DNA from: an uncultured Pseudomonadota bacterium
GTDB taxonomy: Bacteria; Bdellovibrionota_C; UBA2361; CALMIO01
DNA length: 64,000 nucleotides
Reading direction: 5' to 3'
Assembly: GCA_937864035.1 (NCBI GenBank)
Contig: CALMIO010000003.1
Location: forward strand, 78,673-142,672
Shown here: positions 35,145-44,676 of the stretch, one piece after another
Layout of the letters: every line of letters begins with the position of its first letter
Numbering within the stretch: the stretch's first letter is position 1
Program-made: the position numbers and the translations under genes
The notes under the pieces: model-generated
Told to the model about the DNA's origin: nothing
Databases searched by the model: none
Seen by the model: only the letters and a program-made list of their open reading frames with translations

Positions 35145-36176
35145 TTAAGGCGATTTTAAAGAAATAAAACTTCCAACAGAAGAACTCCAAGCCGCTCGCT
35201 GTTCCTCCGTCAATCGGTGTTGGGCTGAAAGAGAGATTATTCTTCTTAAGTATAAATGTAATGGATGTTCCCAAGTAAAACCTATGCCACCATGAAGTTG
35301 TATCCCTTTTTCAATGACAGAGCGGGCGTTTTCTTGGGCGTAAATTAAGGCGCTATAAGCCGCTAGTTCTAGCTGTGGGGGATCGTTATCAGCGCTCCAA
35401 GCGGCAAAATCAACTAACGCCCGCAAACTTTCAGAAATAAGATAAATATCCGCTAGTTTTTGGCTAACAGCCTGAAAGCTTCCAATTGCCGAACCGAACT
35501 GCTCTCGAGTTTTGGCGTACTCAACTGAAAGTTCGACTCCTTTAGCCAGACAGCCAGCGATTTCAGCCGCCTTAATTAGGTAAAAAAGAGCTCGCAATTG
35601 AGAAGCCGTTTTTTGATCAATCACCCTACAGCCCCAACAAGCAGCCTTTAATTTATAAAATGGCAGAGTTATATCAACTGTTTCAATTGGTTTGGTTTCT
35701 ATGTTGTCGAGAGTGATTAAAAAAACCTCTTTTGCCGCCAAAGCTATCAACCACTTTAAATTTGGCGCGGCGGCTACTAAGTCCGATTCAAAAACAGTTG
35801 TTGTTTGATCGAGAGCGGTTTTTATAAAGTCAGCTTCGATAAATACCCCTCTGCCTTGATAATCAGAGTCACCTGCTAAATTTAACAATCTTTCAACTGA
35901 TAATTTTGCCAACAAAACGTTACTGAAATGTTCCGGCAGCAGCTGGTAACCATGTTCAAACGAGATCAGAGCAAGTTCGCAAATTTGCCCCTCCCCATCT
36001 CCGGCGAAAAATCTTTCTAATTCAAGTTCTTGAATTTTGCTCCAATGCGATTCTTGAGTTTCTTTTGGTTTGTGCGGCGGATTTTTTAGAAGATCGCCGT
36101 AAGAGAAATTACTTTGACAAAAATCACGCACAGTATCACGCATGATTAGCTGATCTTCTCTAAAAATTCGGTTCAT
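35145..36176 (-). CDS. Acyl-CoA dehydrogenase family protein
   Basis: A 343-residue flavin acyl-CoA dehydrogenase fold. The N-terminal helical part (1-120) is atypically short and divergent. The C-terminal helical bundle has the clear family stretch EYAKTREQFGSAIGSFQAVSQKLAD and LHGGIGFTWEHPLHLYLRR. The latter matches the FadE-type subset (steroid/fatty acyl dehydrogenases that work as two-subunit heterotetramers). The catalytic glutamate position is not clear. It introduces a trans double bond into acyl-CoA if active; otherwise it may be a structural subunit. Start overlaps the sufT-like gene by 4 bp (ATGA). Its presence between a SufT-like and rmuC gene is unexplained. Confidence 0.8.
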   Translation of the reverse strand: MNRIFREDQLIMRDTVRDFCQSNFSYGDLLKNPPHKPKETQESHWSKIQELELERFFAGDGEGQICELALISFEHGYQLLPEHFSNVLLAKLSVERLLNLAGDSDYQGRGVFIEADFIKTALDQTTTVFESDLVAAAPNLKWLIALAAKEVFLITLDNIETKPIETVDITLPFYKLKAACWGCRVIDQKTASQLRALFYLIKAAEIAGCLAKGVELSVEYAKTREQFGSAIGSFQAVSQKLADIYLISESLRALVDFAAWSADNDPPQLELAAYSALIYAQENARSVIEKGIQLHGGIGFTWEHPLHLYLRRIISLSAQHRLTEEQRAAWSSSVGSFISLKSP

Positions 36177-36469
36177 AATATTCCTAGCAACCCTTTGAGT
36201 TCATCATTTGCTTGCCAAGGAGGATCAAAGGTAATCTTGACGTTGACTGATTTGACACCGGACAATGCTCCTACCTTCTCTTTAATTTCGCTAACTAAGC
36301 TTGGCCCAGCCGGACAACTTGGAGAGGTAAAGGTCATAGTAATTTCTACTACATTGTTTTGCTCGTCGATCTCAATCTCGTAAATTAACCCTAAAAACCA
36401 GATGTCAAGCAGTAGGTCTGGGTCTTCGATTGTTTTAAGAATGTCAATGATCTGCTCTCTGTTTGGCAT
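36173..36469 (-). CDS. MIP18/SufT-like iron-sulfur assembly protein (DUF59)
   Basis: A 98-residue DUF59/MIP18 domain protein. The family pattern is visible: IEDPDLLLDIWFLGLIYEI at the N-terminus and the conserved cysteine segment TFTSPSCPAGPSLV, then VKITFDPPW at the end. SufT and related proteins help mature or target iron-sulfur clusters. The usual family length is 95-110. It overlaps the acyl-CoA dehydrogenase start by 4 bp and follows the NUDIX gene by 50 bp. Whether it serves a client in this operon cannot be read from sequence. Confidence 0.86.
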   Translation of the reverse strand: MPNREQIIDILKTIEDPDLLLDIWFLGLIYEIEIDEQNNVVEITMTFTSPSCPAGPSLVSEIKEKVGALSGVKSVNVKITFDPPWQANDELKGLLGIL

Positions 36470-36519
36470 AAGGCTAAGTTAACACAAACATCAAAAAATA
36501 ACAGCTTTTTTCGGGATTT

Positions 36520-37077
36520 TTAGGATCGTCTTTTGCTATCTAAAAAGATCTTGGCTTTCAATAAACACGCGACCGAACAAGATTCACTAATCTGATCTTT
36601 AAAGACTAAATCAATAGCCTCGTCAAAATGAATCCATTTAATTTGGATATCCTCGGTCTCTTCAAAAGCTGGTTTGCCAACTTTTAAACTACGAGCCAGA
36701 AAAAGATGGGCAGTATCGTTTGTTGCTCCATTGCTGTTGTCAATTGTGCCAAGAGGTTCCCAAATCTCAGCGCTAATACCGGTTTCTTCCAGTAATTCGC
36801 GTTTGGCGTTTTCTAAGATAGATCCTATAGTTTTTTCCGACGAGCCTCCGGGGATCTCCCAAGAAAACTTATTTTGGGTGTACCGCCATTGGCCGACTAA
36901 ACAAACTTTCCAACTTTCGTCTAAGGCGACAATCGCGACCGCGGGAGGAATTTCTAAAACCGAATAAATACCCGGAGCGCCTTTTGGTTGTATAACCTGA
37001 TCTTCACGTAGTTTAATCCAGCGGTTCTGATAAATTACCTTACTTGATAATGTTTGCCATGGATTTTTGATAGACAT
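36520..37077 (-). CDS. NUDIX hydrolase (ADP-ribose pyrophosphatase-like)
   Basis: A 185-residue NUDIX protein of the ADP-ribose pyrophosphatase type, with GVYSVLEIPPAVAIVALDE leading to a NUDIX box at about residues 75-100. The end of the box, RELLEETG, is canonical, including the metal-binding REUxEE core. The first half, GGSSEKTIG, lacks the usual Glu and has a one-residue insertion. It would hydrolyse nucleoside diphosphate-X substrates to a monophosphate plus X-phosphate in the cytoplasm. It lies 9 bp downstream of the vWA membrane protein gene stop in transcription order and is part of the same run. Substrate preference is inferred only from overall family resemblance. Confidence 0.86.
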   Translation of the reverse strand: MSIKNPWQTLSSKVIYQNRWIKLREDQVIQPKGAPGIYSVLEIPPAVAIVALDESWKVCLVGQWRYTQNKFSWEIPGGSSEKTIGSILENAKRELLEETGISAEIWEPLGTIDNSNGATNDTAHLFLARSLKVGKPAFEETEDIQIKWIHFDEAIDLVFKDQISESCSVACLLKAKIFLDSKRRS

Positions 37078-37086
37078 TAGCGATTG

Positions 37087-39669
37087 TTAATTTAAAGTAA
37101 AACTTTTTCTTTTTAAGAGAGAAACAGGATATTTAGAGAAAATAACCTGAAGCAGATAAGTTATCAAGGTTAATCCTAAAATAAATTTTTCAAGAGATCT
37201 TCTCTCTAAACTTTCAACTTGATTTGAGTGAGCTAGCAACTCGAGATTTGGATTGATTTTACCTCCACTGAAAGCCGCAATCTTTTCAAGGAGCTCTAAA
37301 TTGATTGGTTCGTTTGGATCTTCTAGAAAATTTTCAGGTGGCAGGTAAAAAGATATTTTTTCAGGTTTACTCCCGGCAGTTTGTATTGTGAGTTCATATT
37401 TGCCAGCTTCAGCCGCAACCGTTTCAGCCGAAAATTTTCCTATTGGCGCAGATCTTTTAAAGTCAATTTTTTGTTTACCGCCATTAGGCAGTAGTAACAT
37501 GGCATTTTCTAGGTTACTTTCTTGAAAAGTAGTTAGGTCAAGCAAAAGGCGATCGCCGCTTAAATTATGAGCAAACAAAAAATTATTATTGTCATCTATA
37601 TTACGCGAATCGCTGTTGATGGTTTCTCCGAATAAAGCCCGTAGGAAAGCTCTAAATTCTCGCCACTCGATCCAATCACCGCTCCAACGTCCGCTTAGAT
37701 CGGAGGTAAAAGCGGTTACGCCTCCTTCTCCAATCTGCCAACTCGCAAGCAGTGGATAGTCGGTCCCACTTGTCTTATGCCGCAAAATTAGTTCATTTTT
37801 AGCTTCTTTGCGAAAAGCGGTTTCGACAAAACCGTTTAAATTCGGATAACGGTTGAAAGGTAGGTTAGCGGAGGCGCCGTTTCTCACTTCGGCGGTCAGA
37901 TCGTCTGTTGTCGCTTTTTCGTTCGAGATCACTTTAACATCGCTGATAAAGATTCTTGGCAAATTTGCAGGATCGCGGGCGAAATAGTGTTGCCCTCCTC
38001 CAATTTCAGCGAGATCTTTCAAGAACTGATCATCGCCACCACCGCCAACCAAAACGGTCGAGGTAGTTACTCCTTTTGATTTTAAATGTTTTACTAATTC
38101 TGAATAAATTGGACCAGCATCGGGTAATTGGCCATCGGTTAATATCAAAATATGCTTTCTGCCTGCTGGAGCGCGTTCCAATGCTCGGCGCGCTTCATCT
38201 AAGGCCGGAAACAAGTATGTTCTGCCAGCTGGGAAAAGACGGGCGATGCGATCCGAAGCGTTTTCCCTAACAGAAGCGACCTGCGCTAGTTTAATGATGA
38301 TAAATGGAGTTGAGTCAAAACCAATCACTCCAAGATAATCGTTGTCTTTTAAGAGGTTAACGACGCTTGAAGCGGCTTCTTTCGCAAAATCAAGCCTATT
38401 CCCTTCGCTCATACTGCGAGATTTGTCAATTACTAGCGCCACTGCTACGTTGCTTCGTTTTTCTTTAGCTTTGGGAGGCAGTAATTTTACTGGTAAGAGA
38501 TCTTCGAAATTGGTATTAATATAGCCGCCCGCTCCATAACTTCTATTGCCACCGATAAAGTATAATTTACCTCCTTGCTTGACAAAGTCTCGTATTTTTA
38601 AAGCAAAACCTTGCGGCAATAAATTGTATGGCAGATTATTGATTACCAATAATTTATAATCGCTCAAATTAGCAGGCGTTTCTGAAGGGCGTTTAACGTC
38701 GAGTTCAAAAGCAGATTCTTTTAAAACTTGCTCAAGATATTTGCTTTCCTCAGGTTCGTCTCTTAATAGCAATATTTTCTGACGGCGTATTTTTGAAGAA
38801 TAAGCTTTGTTGATTGAAGGAGAAATTGATTGATTATCTGGGCGAAAAACAACCTCAAATCCCTCCTGTTCTGAATCCGAAATTAAGCCAGACGGCTTGC
38901 TGACAACGGAGTCGCTTTTTGCGCTCAAAGTTATTTTTTCTTCTGAAATAACACCGCCATTTTGCGAAATGATTAGAGTGCCGCTTTGGGCCGAATTAGT
39001 GGAGTTATTAATAACTAGCGAAAGATCGATTTTTGAATTGCGTTCGGAAAATTGAGGAACGGTTAGAGAAGAAATCTTAACTCGCCCTCGTTGGTTTAAA
39101 CTTTGTTCAGCTATTAACGGATGAATTTTTAAATTACCGTTTTTAATTTTATGAAGCAAACGATTAAGATCTCCTGTGTTTTGTAAGCCATCACTAATTA
39201 GCAAAAGATCTCCACTAGCGTTTTGCAGGGCATAGGCTAGCGCTTTTTCAAGATTGGTTTTGTTTGGCTTAATAGCCGTTAAGTTAGGCTCTTTTAGTGG
39301 TTCAAAGTATGGCTTATCTGCTTCGGTGGCAAAGGGAATAACTTTAATTTTACGAAAACCCACTTCGATTACTTGCGAGATCAAGTTATTTCTTTCGGTT
39401 GGCGAGAAGCTTTCAGAATAATCAACTAATAAAGTAATTTCTCCCTGTTCAAGTTTCGGCTTTGTAATTTCTGGTTTTGCCAGAACTAATAGGGCGCAAG
39501 CGGCTATTAGAAGTCGTCCTAATAGAGCTGACAAGGCGCCCCCACTGGTTTTATTGAAAAATCGCAAAAAGATTAAGATAAGCCAACAAACTACAATCAA
39601 AGAGAATAACATGGCCGTAATCTGAGCCATTGGAAGATTGACAAACGTAATCTTCTCAAAAAAATTCAT
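37087..39669 (-). CDS. vWA-domain membrane protein with GATase-like region (Bat locus)
   Basis: An 860-residue membrane protein. Two transmembrane helices lie near 12-35 and 45-62, and a C-terminal one lies near 830-850. A partial first vWA-like strand reads TLLVDYSESFSP. A glutamine-amidotransferase-like segment follows (KLYFIGGNRSYGAGGY), then a full vWA domain near 415-590 with the MIDAS motif DKSRS (ALVIDKSRSMSEGN). Such proteins co-occur with MoxR, DUF58 and BatA genes and are thought to help assemble or remodel envelope protein complexes, possibly with metal-dependent adhesion. Its start overlaps the BatA-like gene stop by 4 bp. The catalytic cysteine of true GATases is not evident. Confidence 0.78.
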   Translation of the reverse strand: MNFFEKITFVNLPMAQITAMLFSLIVVCWLILIFLRFFNKTSGGALSALLGRLLIAACALLVLAKPEITKPKLEQGEITLLVDYSESFSPTERNNLISQVIEVGFRKIKVIPFATEADKPYFEPLKEPNLTAIKPNKTNLEKALAYALQNASGDLLLISDGLQNTGDLNRLLHKIKNGNLKIHPLIAEQSLNQRGRVKISSLTVPQFSERNSKIDLSLVINNSTNSAQSGTLIISQNGGVISEEKITLSAKSDSVVSKPSGLISDSEQEGFEVVFRPDNQSISPSINKAYSSKIRRQKILLLRDEPEESKYLEQVLKESAFELDVKRPSETPANLSDYKLLVINNLPYNLLPQGFALKIRDFVKQGGKLYFIGGNRSYGAGGYINTNFEDLLPVKLLPPKAKEKRSNVAVALVIDKSRSMSEGNRLDFAKEAASSVVNLLKDNDYLGVIGFDSTPFIIIKLAQVASVRENASDRIARLFPAGRTYLFPALDEARRALERAPAGRKHILILTDGQLPDAGPIYSELVKHLKSKGVTTSTVLVGGGGDDQFLKDLAEIGGGQHYFARDPANLPRIFISDVKVISNEKATTDDLTAEVRNGASANLPFNRYPNLNGFVETAFRKEAKNELILRHKTSGTDYPLLASWQIGEGGVTAFTSDLSGRWSGDWIEWREFRAFLRALFGETINSDSRNIDDNNNFLFAHNLSGDRLLLDLTTFQESNLENAMLLLPNGGKQKIDFKRSAPIGKFSAETVAAEAGKYELTIQTAGSKPEKISFYLPPENFLEDPNEPINLELLEKIAAFSGGKINPNLELLAHSNQVESLERRSLEKFILGLTLITYLLQVIFSKYPVSLLKRKSFTLN

Positions 39670-41324
39670 CTGACCTTATGGTGAAAATTATTAAAAAGCA
39701 ACCAGAGCAGATCAAGAAAAATCAATCCCAAAAAGAGAAAAGTTAATTTATGTATTAGTGAAGATGGAATTTCCTCTTTCGCTTTTGTCTGATCGTGTTG
39801 AGTAAACTGCAGTGAGATCGGTTTTGGATTTAAGGTGTCAGATTCTTCCTCCAGAAAATATTTTTGAGTTAAAGGAGTGGCAAATTCGGCGGCTTCGCGT
39901 AACCAATTAAGCCCGTTTAAGAAAAGAATGCTTGATATTGGATCTTGGCGGCCATTAAAGGGGAACAGATCAAAGCCGTATAATAAAAATTCAGCATTTT
40001 CAGTTTTTAAAAGACTCAAAGCCGGGGCTTTATTAGTGCGTAACAGAGCTTCTCCAAAAACATTCAATTGGTATTGCGCTAGTTTTTGAAATTTAAAATC
40101 AGTCGGTTTCAGATAAAAAAGCGGCCTAGTTGTTTCTGCTATATAGGTTACTTTTGCATTTTCAGCTTCAGAAATTTTTTTAAAATAGCGAGTATCAGTC
40201 GGCAAAATTAAAAGCGCTCGCCCTCGATAAGAATCGGTAGGAGCGTTTTTGTAAAATATAGCTAACGAAGGCTTTGAATTTTTTAGATTATCCCCAAGCC
40301 GATCTTTTGAAGTAATCAAAAAATTAAACTTATCGAGACCAAGACTTGTGGTTGTTTGAGACGAGACAAAAAATATCTGCTCATTGTTAGGGTTCGAATC
40401 TCTGGTTACCAGTAAAGAGTCATCTAAAGTAATCGCGTTAATTAATTCAGCGGGATGAGATTTAAGGGGAGCTATGTTAACTGCTAAATTTTTAAATACT
40501 AATTGTTTGTCAATTGGCAAGTTAATGCTTGTCAATTGACCATCGTTTAAATACACCTCTTTATTCGCGATTTCTTGGCCATCTTCTGTCTGAGCCGATA
40601 TTTTGGCATAAATTGGCGAGCGCAAAAATCCAATTGCTTTAATTTCTAGCGTTTTTTCCTCTATAAAGCGCGCCGATTGAAGCGCGATATTTGCAATCGG
40701 CGCGTTTGGCAGTTGGCGTAGTTCAATAATTGGATTTGAAGTTTCAAACAAACTATATTCATTAGTAATCAGACGATCTGAAAAGATGATGACGCGTTTG
40801 ATCTCTTTGTTTTCTAGGACTTGTTGCAGAGTCAAGTTTAAGTCATCTCTTTCCTGCGAAGGCTGTAGTTTTCCTAAAGCACGTTGTATATTTTCAGAGG
40901 TTAAGCCATCGGCTAAATTTTGATTGTTTGTTAGCCATAAAGAGAATCTATCGGTTGCAACCCGGGCGAGAGTTGCTATTTGTTCTTTTGCTAAATCAAA
41001 GCGAGTTTTGCCGCTACCATCGTTTAAAATGGCAGACATGCTTAAGGAATTATCAAGAATGACAGCAACTTGTTCGCCATGCTTTCTAAGATGGATCTCC
41101 GCCAAAGATAAAATTAATAGAGCGCATAATAATAAATCAAACAGCAAACGCCATGGAAAAGCTAGCTTAGCTCTACTTAATGCTCTATGTTTAATTTGTT
41201 TTAGGATAAAAAGAGTTCCAACGACAATTCGCTTACGATTCGCGAAACGCATGTGTAGATAGATTAAGATTGCAGAAACTGGGAGCAATAGGGTTAAAAA
41301 AATTGGAGTTGCGAATGCTACCAT
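39666..41324 (-). CDS. BatA-like membrane protein with vWA-type region
   Basis: A 552-residue protein with the BatA N-terminal membrane segment (about 5-25, ATPIFLTLLLPVSAILIYLHMRF) and a second helix near 58-78, then a vWA-like core whose MIDAS stretch ILDNSLSM is near residue 90. A long beta-rich middle and a C-terminal transmembrane helix (about 525-545, FLFLGLIFLDLLWLL) follow. BatA proteins form envelope complexes with MoxR ATPases and DUF58 proteins and affect stress tolerance. It overlaps the downstream vWA gene by 4 bp and is 2 bp downstream of the DUF58 gene, so all are in one transcript. Confidence 0.78.
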   Translation of the reverse strand: MVAFATPIFLTLLLPVSAILIYLHMRFANRKRIVVGTLFILKQIKHRALSRAKLAFPWRLLFDLLLCALLILSLAEIHLRKHGEQVAVILDNSLSMSAILNDGSGKTRFDLAKEQIATLARVATDRFSLWLTNNQNLADGLTSENIQRALGKLQPSQERDDLNLTLQQVLENKEIKRVIIFSDRLITNEYSLFETSNPIIELRQLPNAPIANIALQSARFIEEKTLEIKAIGFLRSPIYAKISAQTEDGQEIANKEVYLNDGQLTSINLPIDKQLVFKNLAVNIAPLKSHPAELINAITLDDSLLVTRDSNPNNEQIFFVSSQTTTSLGLDKFNFLITSKDRLGDNLKNSKPSLAIFYKNAPTDSYRGRALLILPTDTRYFKKISEAENAKVTYIAETTRPLFYLKPTDFKFQKLAQYQLNVFGEALLRTNKAPALSLLKTENAEFLLYGFDLFPFNGRQDPISSILFLNGLNWLREAAEFATPLTQKYFLEEESDTLNPKPISLQFTQHDQTKAKEEIPSSLIHKLTFLFLGLIFLDLLWLLFNNFHHKVR

Positions 41325-41326
41325 TT

Positions 41327-42238
41327 TTAAACGGTTATAATACCACTTTCTTTTAATGAGCCAGCCACCACCGCTAGCAGATCTGGGAAAGGAGGTTTTA
41401 AAAGTATGTGTTTTACATTAAAACGATTAAATATTTGAGCGGTTGCTTTTAAGTGTTTCGCTAAAATCTCGGTGTACTCCTCTAAACCAAGATCATCTAA
41501 CGAGATTTCAAATTCTTCGTTATTTTCGGAATCGACGGCTTTCGCGCTTAATAAGCTTGGAGGTAGTGGGCGTATGTCTAGTTCTCCAAGAATTTGTATA
41601 GCAACAATCTCTAAGTTTTTAGCGGCTAATTTTGAAATCGTATTGAGAACGTCAGATGTCGGCATTAAGAAATCAGAGATATAAAAAGCGATTCCCGGAA
41701 AACGAATCTCAGCTATCGCGCGATTCGCGCTAGCGCAGTAAGCGTCCAGTTGATAATCATTATTTAAAGACTTATTTTCAATTTGATTGAGGGAGTTCAA
41801 TAAATAATTGAATTTTCCTAGAGAGCTGATTTTTGGAGAGTGAAAGTGGTTTGGTACGCTAAAACGGAGAAGATCTCCCTGTGCCAACGTTATATAAGAA
41901 AGTGAAAGAGCTAAATCACGAGCATAGTTCCATTTGGGAGTTTGGTTAGCCTCAATTCGCATGGAACCACTGCCGTCAAGTAGAATGAGAACCGTTAGCT
42001 CGTGTTCTTCGGTGTATTCTTTGATGTACAACCTGTCGCTTCGTCCAAAAAGATTCCAATCAATATGCCGTAAGTTGTCTCCCGGTTGATATTTCCGATA
42101 ATCGGCAAATTCCAAACCATGACCTCTTTTTAATGATCTATGGCCGCCTTCGCGTTGACCCAAAATACGCCGCTTGGTAGTTAGTTGAACGCTTTCAAGC
42201 CGTCTTAAGTATTCAGCGGTTAAGTGCGAATTCAACAT
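41327..42238 (-). CDS. DUF58 family protein
   Basis: A 303-residue DUF58 protein. The family signature is unmistakable: GHRSLKRGHGLEFADYRKY, then GDNLRHIDWNLFGRSDRLY, then the vWA-like LILLDGSGSMRIE (MIDAS DxSxS) near residue 91. It has no transmembrane segment and so acts at the cytoplasmic side of the membrane. DUF58 proteins partner with MoxR ATPases. The gene is 3 bp downstream of moxR and 2 bp upstream of the BatA-like gene. Confidence 0.93.
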   Translation of the reverse strand: MLNSHLTAEYLRRLESVQLTTKRRILGQREGGHRSLKRGHGLEFADYRKYQPGDNLRHIDWNLFGRSDRLYIKEYTEEHELTVLILLDGSGSMRIEANQTPKWNYARDLALSLSYITLAQGDLLRFSVPNHFHSPKISSLGKFNYLLNSLNQIENKSLNNDYQLDAYCASANRAIAEIRFPGIAFYISDFLMPTSDVLNTISKLAAKNLEIVAIQILGELDIRPLPPSLLSAKAVDSENNEEFEISLDDLGLEEYTEILAKHLKATAQIFNRFNVKHILLKPPFPDLLAVVAGSLKESGIITV

Positions 42239-42241
42239 GTT

Positions 42242-43255
42242 TTATTTGGCGCTTTTAACCTCTTCAATAATTTGATCAGCGGTTATGCCGTCCGCTTCCG
42301 CTTGAAAGTTCATAACCAAACGGTGTCGCAATGCGGGCGTTAGAATACTTTTAATGTCATCAAAGGCAAGATTAATTCGTCCTTCAAGCAATGCTTGCAC
42401 CTTCGCAAGCAGCATTATAGCTTGAGCACCCCTTGGTCCGGGACCGTATCTGAGATATTTACTGGTTTTAGCAGTAGCAAATTGGTTGCCGGGAGTAAGG
42501 GCATTGATGATGCGAATTAAAACGTCTTGCCAAGGCTCTGCCACGAAAACCGCTCTGACTAAATGCCTTAGAGACTTTATGGCTTCAGCCGCTTGACCAC
42601 TTTTGAATATGGGGCGGATCTCGGCGGTGATATTTCCAGTAGTTCTTTGTAAGATCTCTTTGAGTTCAGCCGCTGACGGGGCTGAAACATGCACTTTTGC
42701 TATAAAACGATCTAATTGAGCCTCTGGCAATGGATAGGTTCCTTCAAGCTCGACTGGATTTTGCGTGGCTAATACGAAAAATGGTTTTGCAAGCTCGTAT
42801 GTTTGACCTAAAACAGTTACTTGTTTCTCTTCCATTGCTTCGAGCAGCGCCGCTTGGGTTTTAGGAGTTGCTCGGTTAATTTCGTCCGCAAGAACTATAT
42901 TCGCGAATATCGGACCTGCTTTAAAGACGAATTCTTTGCGGCCATTTTCATCTTCAGAAATAATCTGCGTGCCGGTCACGTCCGATGGCATTAGATCGGG
43001 AGTAAATTGAATTCTCTTGAAAGAGAGATCAAAAACCTTAGCAATAGACTTAACCAACAAAGTTTTGCCAAGGCCGGGCACGCCTTCGAGCAGGATATTG
43101 CCGCCAGCAAAAATCCCGCTTAGCACTAACCGCAAAACATCCCGTTGTCCAACTATAACTTTAGCAAGCTCTTCTTCCGCGCGCGCGTAAGTGTCGCGAA
43201 AAAGAGTGATTTGAGTTTCTAACTCAGTATGGTTTGTTTTAGAATTATCTTTCAT
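42242..43255 (-). CDS. MoxR-family AAA+ ATPase
   Basis: A 337-residue MoxR AAA+ ATPase. Walker A GVPGLGKT is at 58-65, Walker B IVLADEIN with the sensor-like NRATPKTQAALLEAM follows, and FVLATQNPVE is the sensor 1 region. MoxR proteins act as chaperone-like ATPases in assembling membrane or metal-dependent complexes with vWA partners. It is the first of the MoxR-DUF58-BatA-vWA set and overlaps the 3' end of the SGNH hydrolase gene by 4 bp (ATGA), so it is translationally coupled to it. The length is typical (320-340). Confidence 0.94.
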   Translation of the reverse strand: MKDNSKTNHTELETQITLFRDTYARAEEELAKVIVGQRDVLRLVLSGIFAGGNILLEGVPGLGKTLLVKSIAKVFDLSFKRIQFTPDLMPSDVTGTQIISEDENGRKEFVFKAGPIFANIVLADEINRATPKTQAALLEAMEEKQVTVLGQTYELAKPFFVLATQNPVELEGTYPLPEAQLDRFIAKVHVSAPSAAELKEILQRTTGNITAEIRPIFKSGQAAEAIKSLRHLVRAVFVAEPWQDVLIRIINALTPGNQFATAKTSKYLRYGPGPRGAQAIMLLAKVQALLEGRINLAFDDIKSILTPALRHRLVMNFQAEADGITADQIIEEVKSAK

Positions 43256-44226
43256 TTTACTAATTTATCAATATAAGGGCTTAAGGCGTTAGCCGCCAGC
43301 AGATGTCCAGCTTTAGACCAGTGAACATTATCATCTATTGTCACTTTTTCCCCCTTTTGACGAGCTTTTTCTAAATCGTAACTTACATCAGTAACAAATG
43401 TCACTCCCAGATCGGAAGCGATTTTTTTAAATAGCGTGAATTCATGGGAAAAGGAGAGATCTGCCATAAAAAGGATTAAGCGTGCTGGGGCGGCGGTTGT
43501 TTTAATCTTATCAATTAGTTTTTTGGTCACTAGCAAGGAATTTGCAAAAGGCGCGAAGCGAACCCCCTGCTCTGCGATAACGAGCTCAACTGAGCTATTG
43601 CCGCGCATTACTGAAAGTAGCCGAGGAGTTCTTACGGCAATAAAATGAATTGTTCTTGAAAACTTACTTATCAACAAAAACCATTCTGGCAACCAACCGG
43701 CGTTTCGATAAACTATTTCGTCTCCCTCAAGGTATGGGCGATATTGGGCGGAGTTTTGCCAATAGCTGAGTTTCTCAAGTTCAAAGGAATTGTTGATGAA
43801 ATCATTACTACAAAGTTGTAAAATCACAACGTCAGCCGGATGTTTTTGAACCAGCTTTTCAAGAACAAGCAGTTGTTGCAAAGTGCCGTAACCCTGCCCT
43901 CCGTAAGCTAGCATGTTAAGGCTAAGTTTTTTTGCCAGAATTGTTGGGTAGAGATATTCGGTCTCTAGTCCCATTCCTTCGGTAAAGGAATCTCCTACAA
44001 CGATTATATTTTTCTTAGCATTTAAATTTAAACCGTATTCTTTTCCTTTCCATCCAAGTAGGGAGTCGCGACCAGCTCCTAAAAATTGAAGGCGATCAAA
44101 AAAACCTATGTTACGAACATAGTAGTGTCTAAAGCGAAAAGCCGTTTCGAGTAGTAAAAAACCAAGTAATATTCCGAAAAACGGCAATAAGATTTTAATA
44201 ATTAAAGTATGATTAGATTGAGGCAT
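43252..44226 (-). CDS. SGNH/GDSL-type hydrolase, membrane-anchored
   Basis: The start is set at ATG 44226 (about 324 residues) because an upstream in-frame extension to 44325 adds 33 residues with no family logic before the membrane helix. A transmembrane helix near 10-28 (IKILLPFFGILLGFLLL) tethers it. The SGNH blocks are present: VVGDSFTEG (Ser80), then the LCSNDFINN Asn block, and DNVHWSKAGH with the catalytic Asp/His. Such enzymes remove acyl or acetyl groups from glycans or lipids, often in the envelope; the substrate is unknown. It is the first gene of a long minus-strand run through addA. TATAAT on the minus strand at 44257-44262 may be its -10, though the -35 is weak. Confidence 0.82.
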   Translation of the reverse strand: MPQSNHTLIIKILLPFFGILLGFLLLETAFRFRHYYVRNIGFFDRLQFLGAGRDSLLGWKGKEYGLNLNAKKNIIVVGDSFTEGMGLETEYLYPTILAKKLSLNMLAYGGQGYGTLQQLLVLEKLVQKHPADVVILQLCSNDFINNSFELEKLSYWQNSAQYRPYLEGDEIVYRNAGWLPEWFLLISKFSRTIHFIAVRTPRLLSVMRGNSSVELVIAEQGVRFAPFANSLLVTKKLIDKIKTTAAPARLILFMADLSFSHEFTLFKKIASDLGVTFVTDVSYDLEKARQKGEKVTIDDNVHWSKAGHLLAANALSPYIDKLVK

Positions 44227-44676
44227 GACTGGCGATATTATGGGGATTTTAATGGGATTATACGTCCAGCCGACAAAGTTTGGCGTTAATAGTTTTAATC
44301 GACAAAAAAATTTTGTCGATATCATCTATTACATGATGCCAGATTCAAAAAGGATGTATAAAATTGCCCCCCAAAAAGCAGTTGCTAGTAGAATGGGAGA
44401 GGTTTTTTGAATAAATTTCATCGTCTATATTTTGAGAAAATTTTTACAGCTCATATATAAGCAAAGGATATATAATATACATATATACATTACATTGGAG
44501 CCGTTCCCTAAATAAGCTTATTTGTAAATTGTACTTTTATGCTATCTAAGGATCTTATTATTGATATTTTATATCTATATTAAGCCTAGAATAGCTGTCA
44601 ATGGCAAGATGATAGGTTTGAGTTAGTGGGTTTTAGCTAAAGGTATAAGGTTTTTAAAATATTTGTCTCAAATTAC
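44227..44676. other. Gene-free stretch
   Basis: A 450 bp very AT-rich intergenic region between the SGNH hydrolase start and the dut stop. It has a minus-strand TATAAT at 44257-44262 and a 14 bp perfect palindrome, AAATAAGCTTATTT, at 44510-44523. No RNA-like structure, repeat array or credible reading frame is visible. Confidence 0.6.

Noticed and set aside
44510..44523. 14 bp palindrome AAATAAGCTTATTT as an operator
   Set aside because: Isolated, AT-rich and centrally placed in a 450 bp gap far from both starts; no second copy seen.
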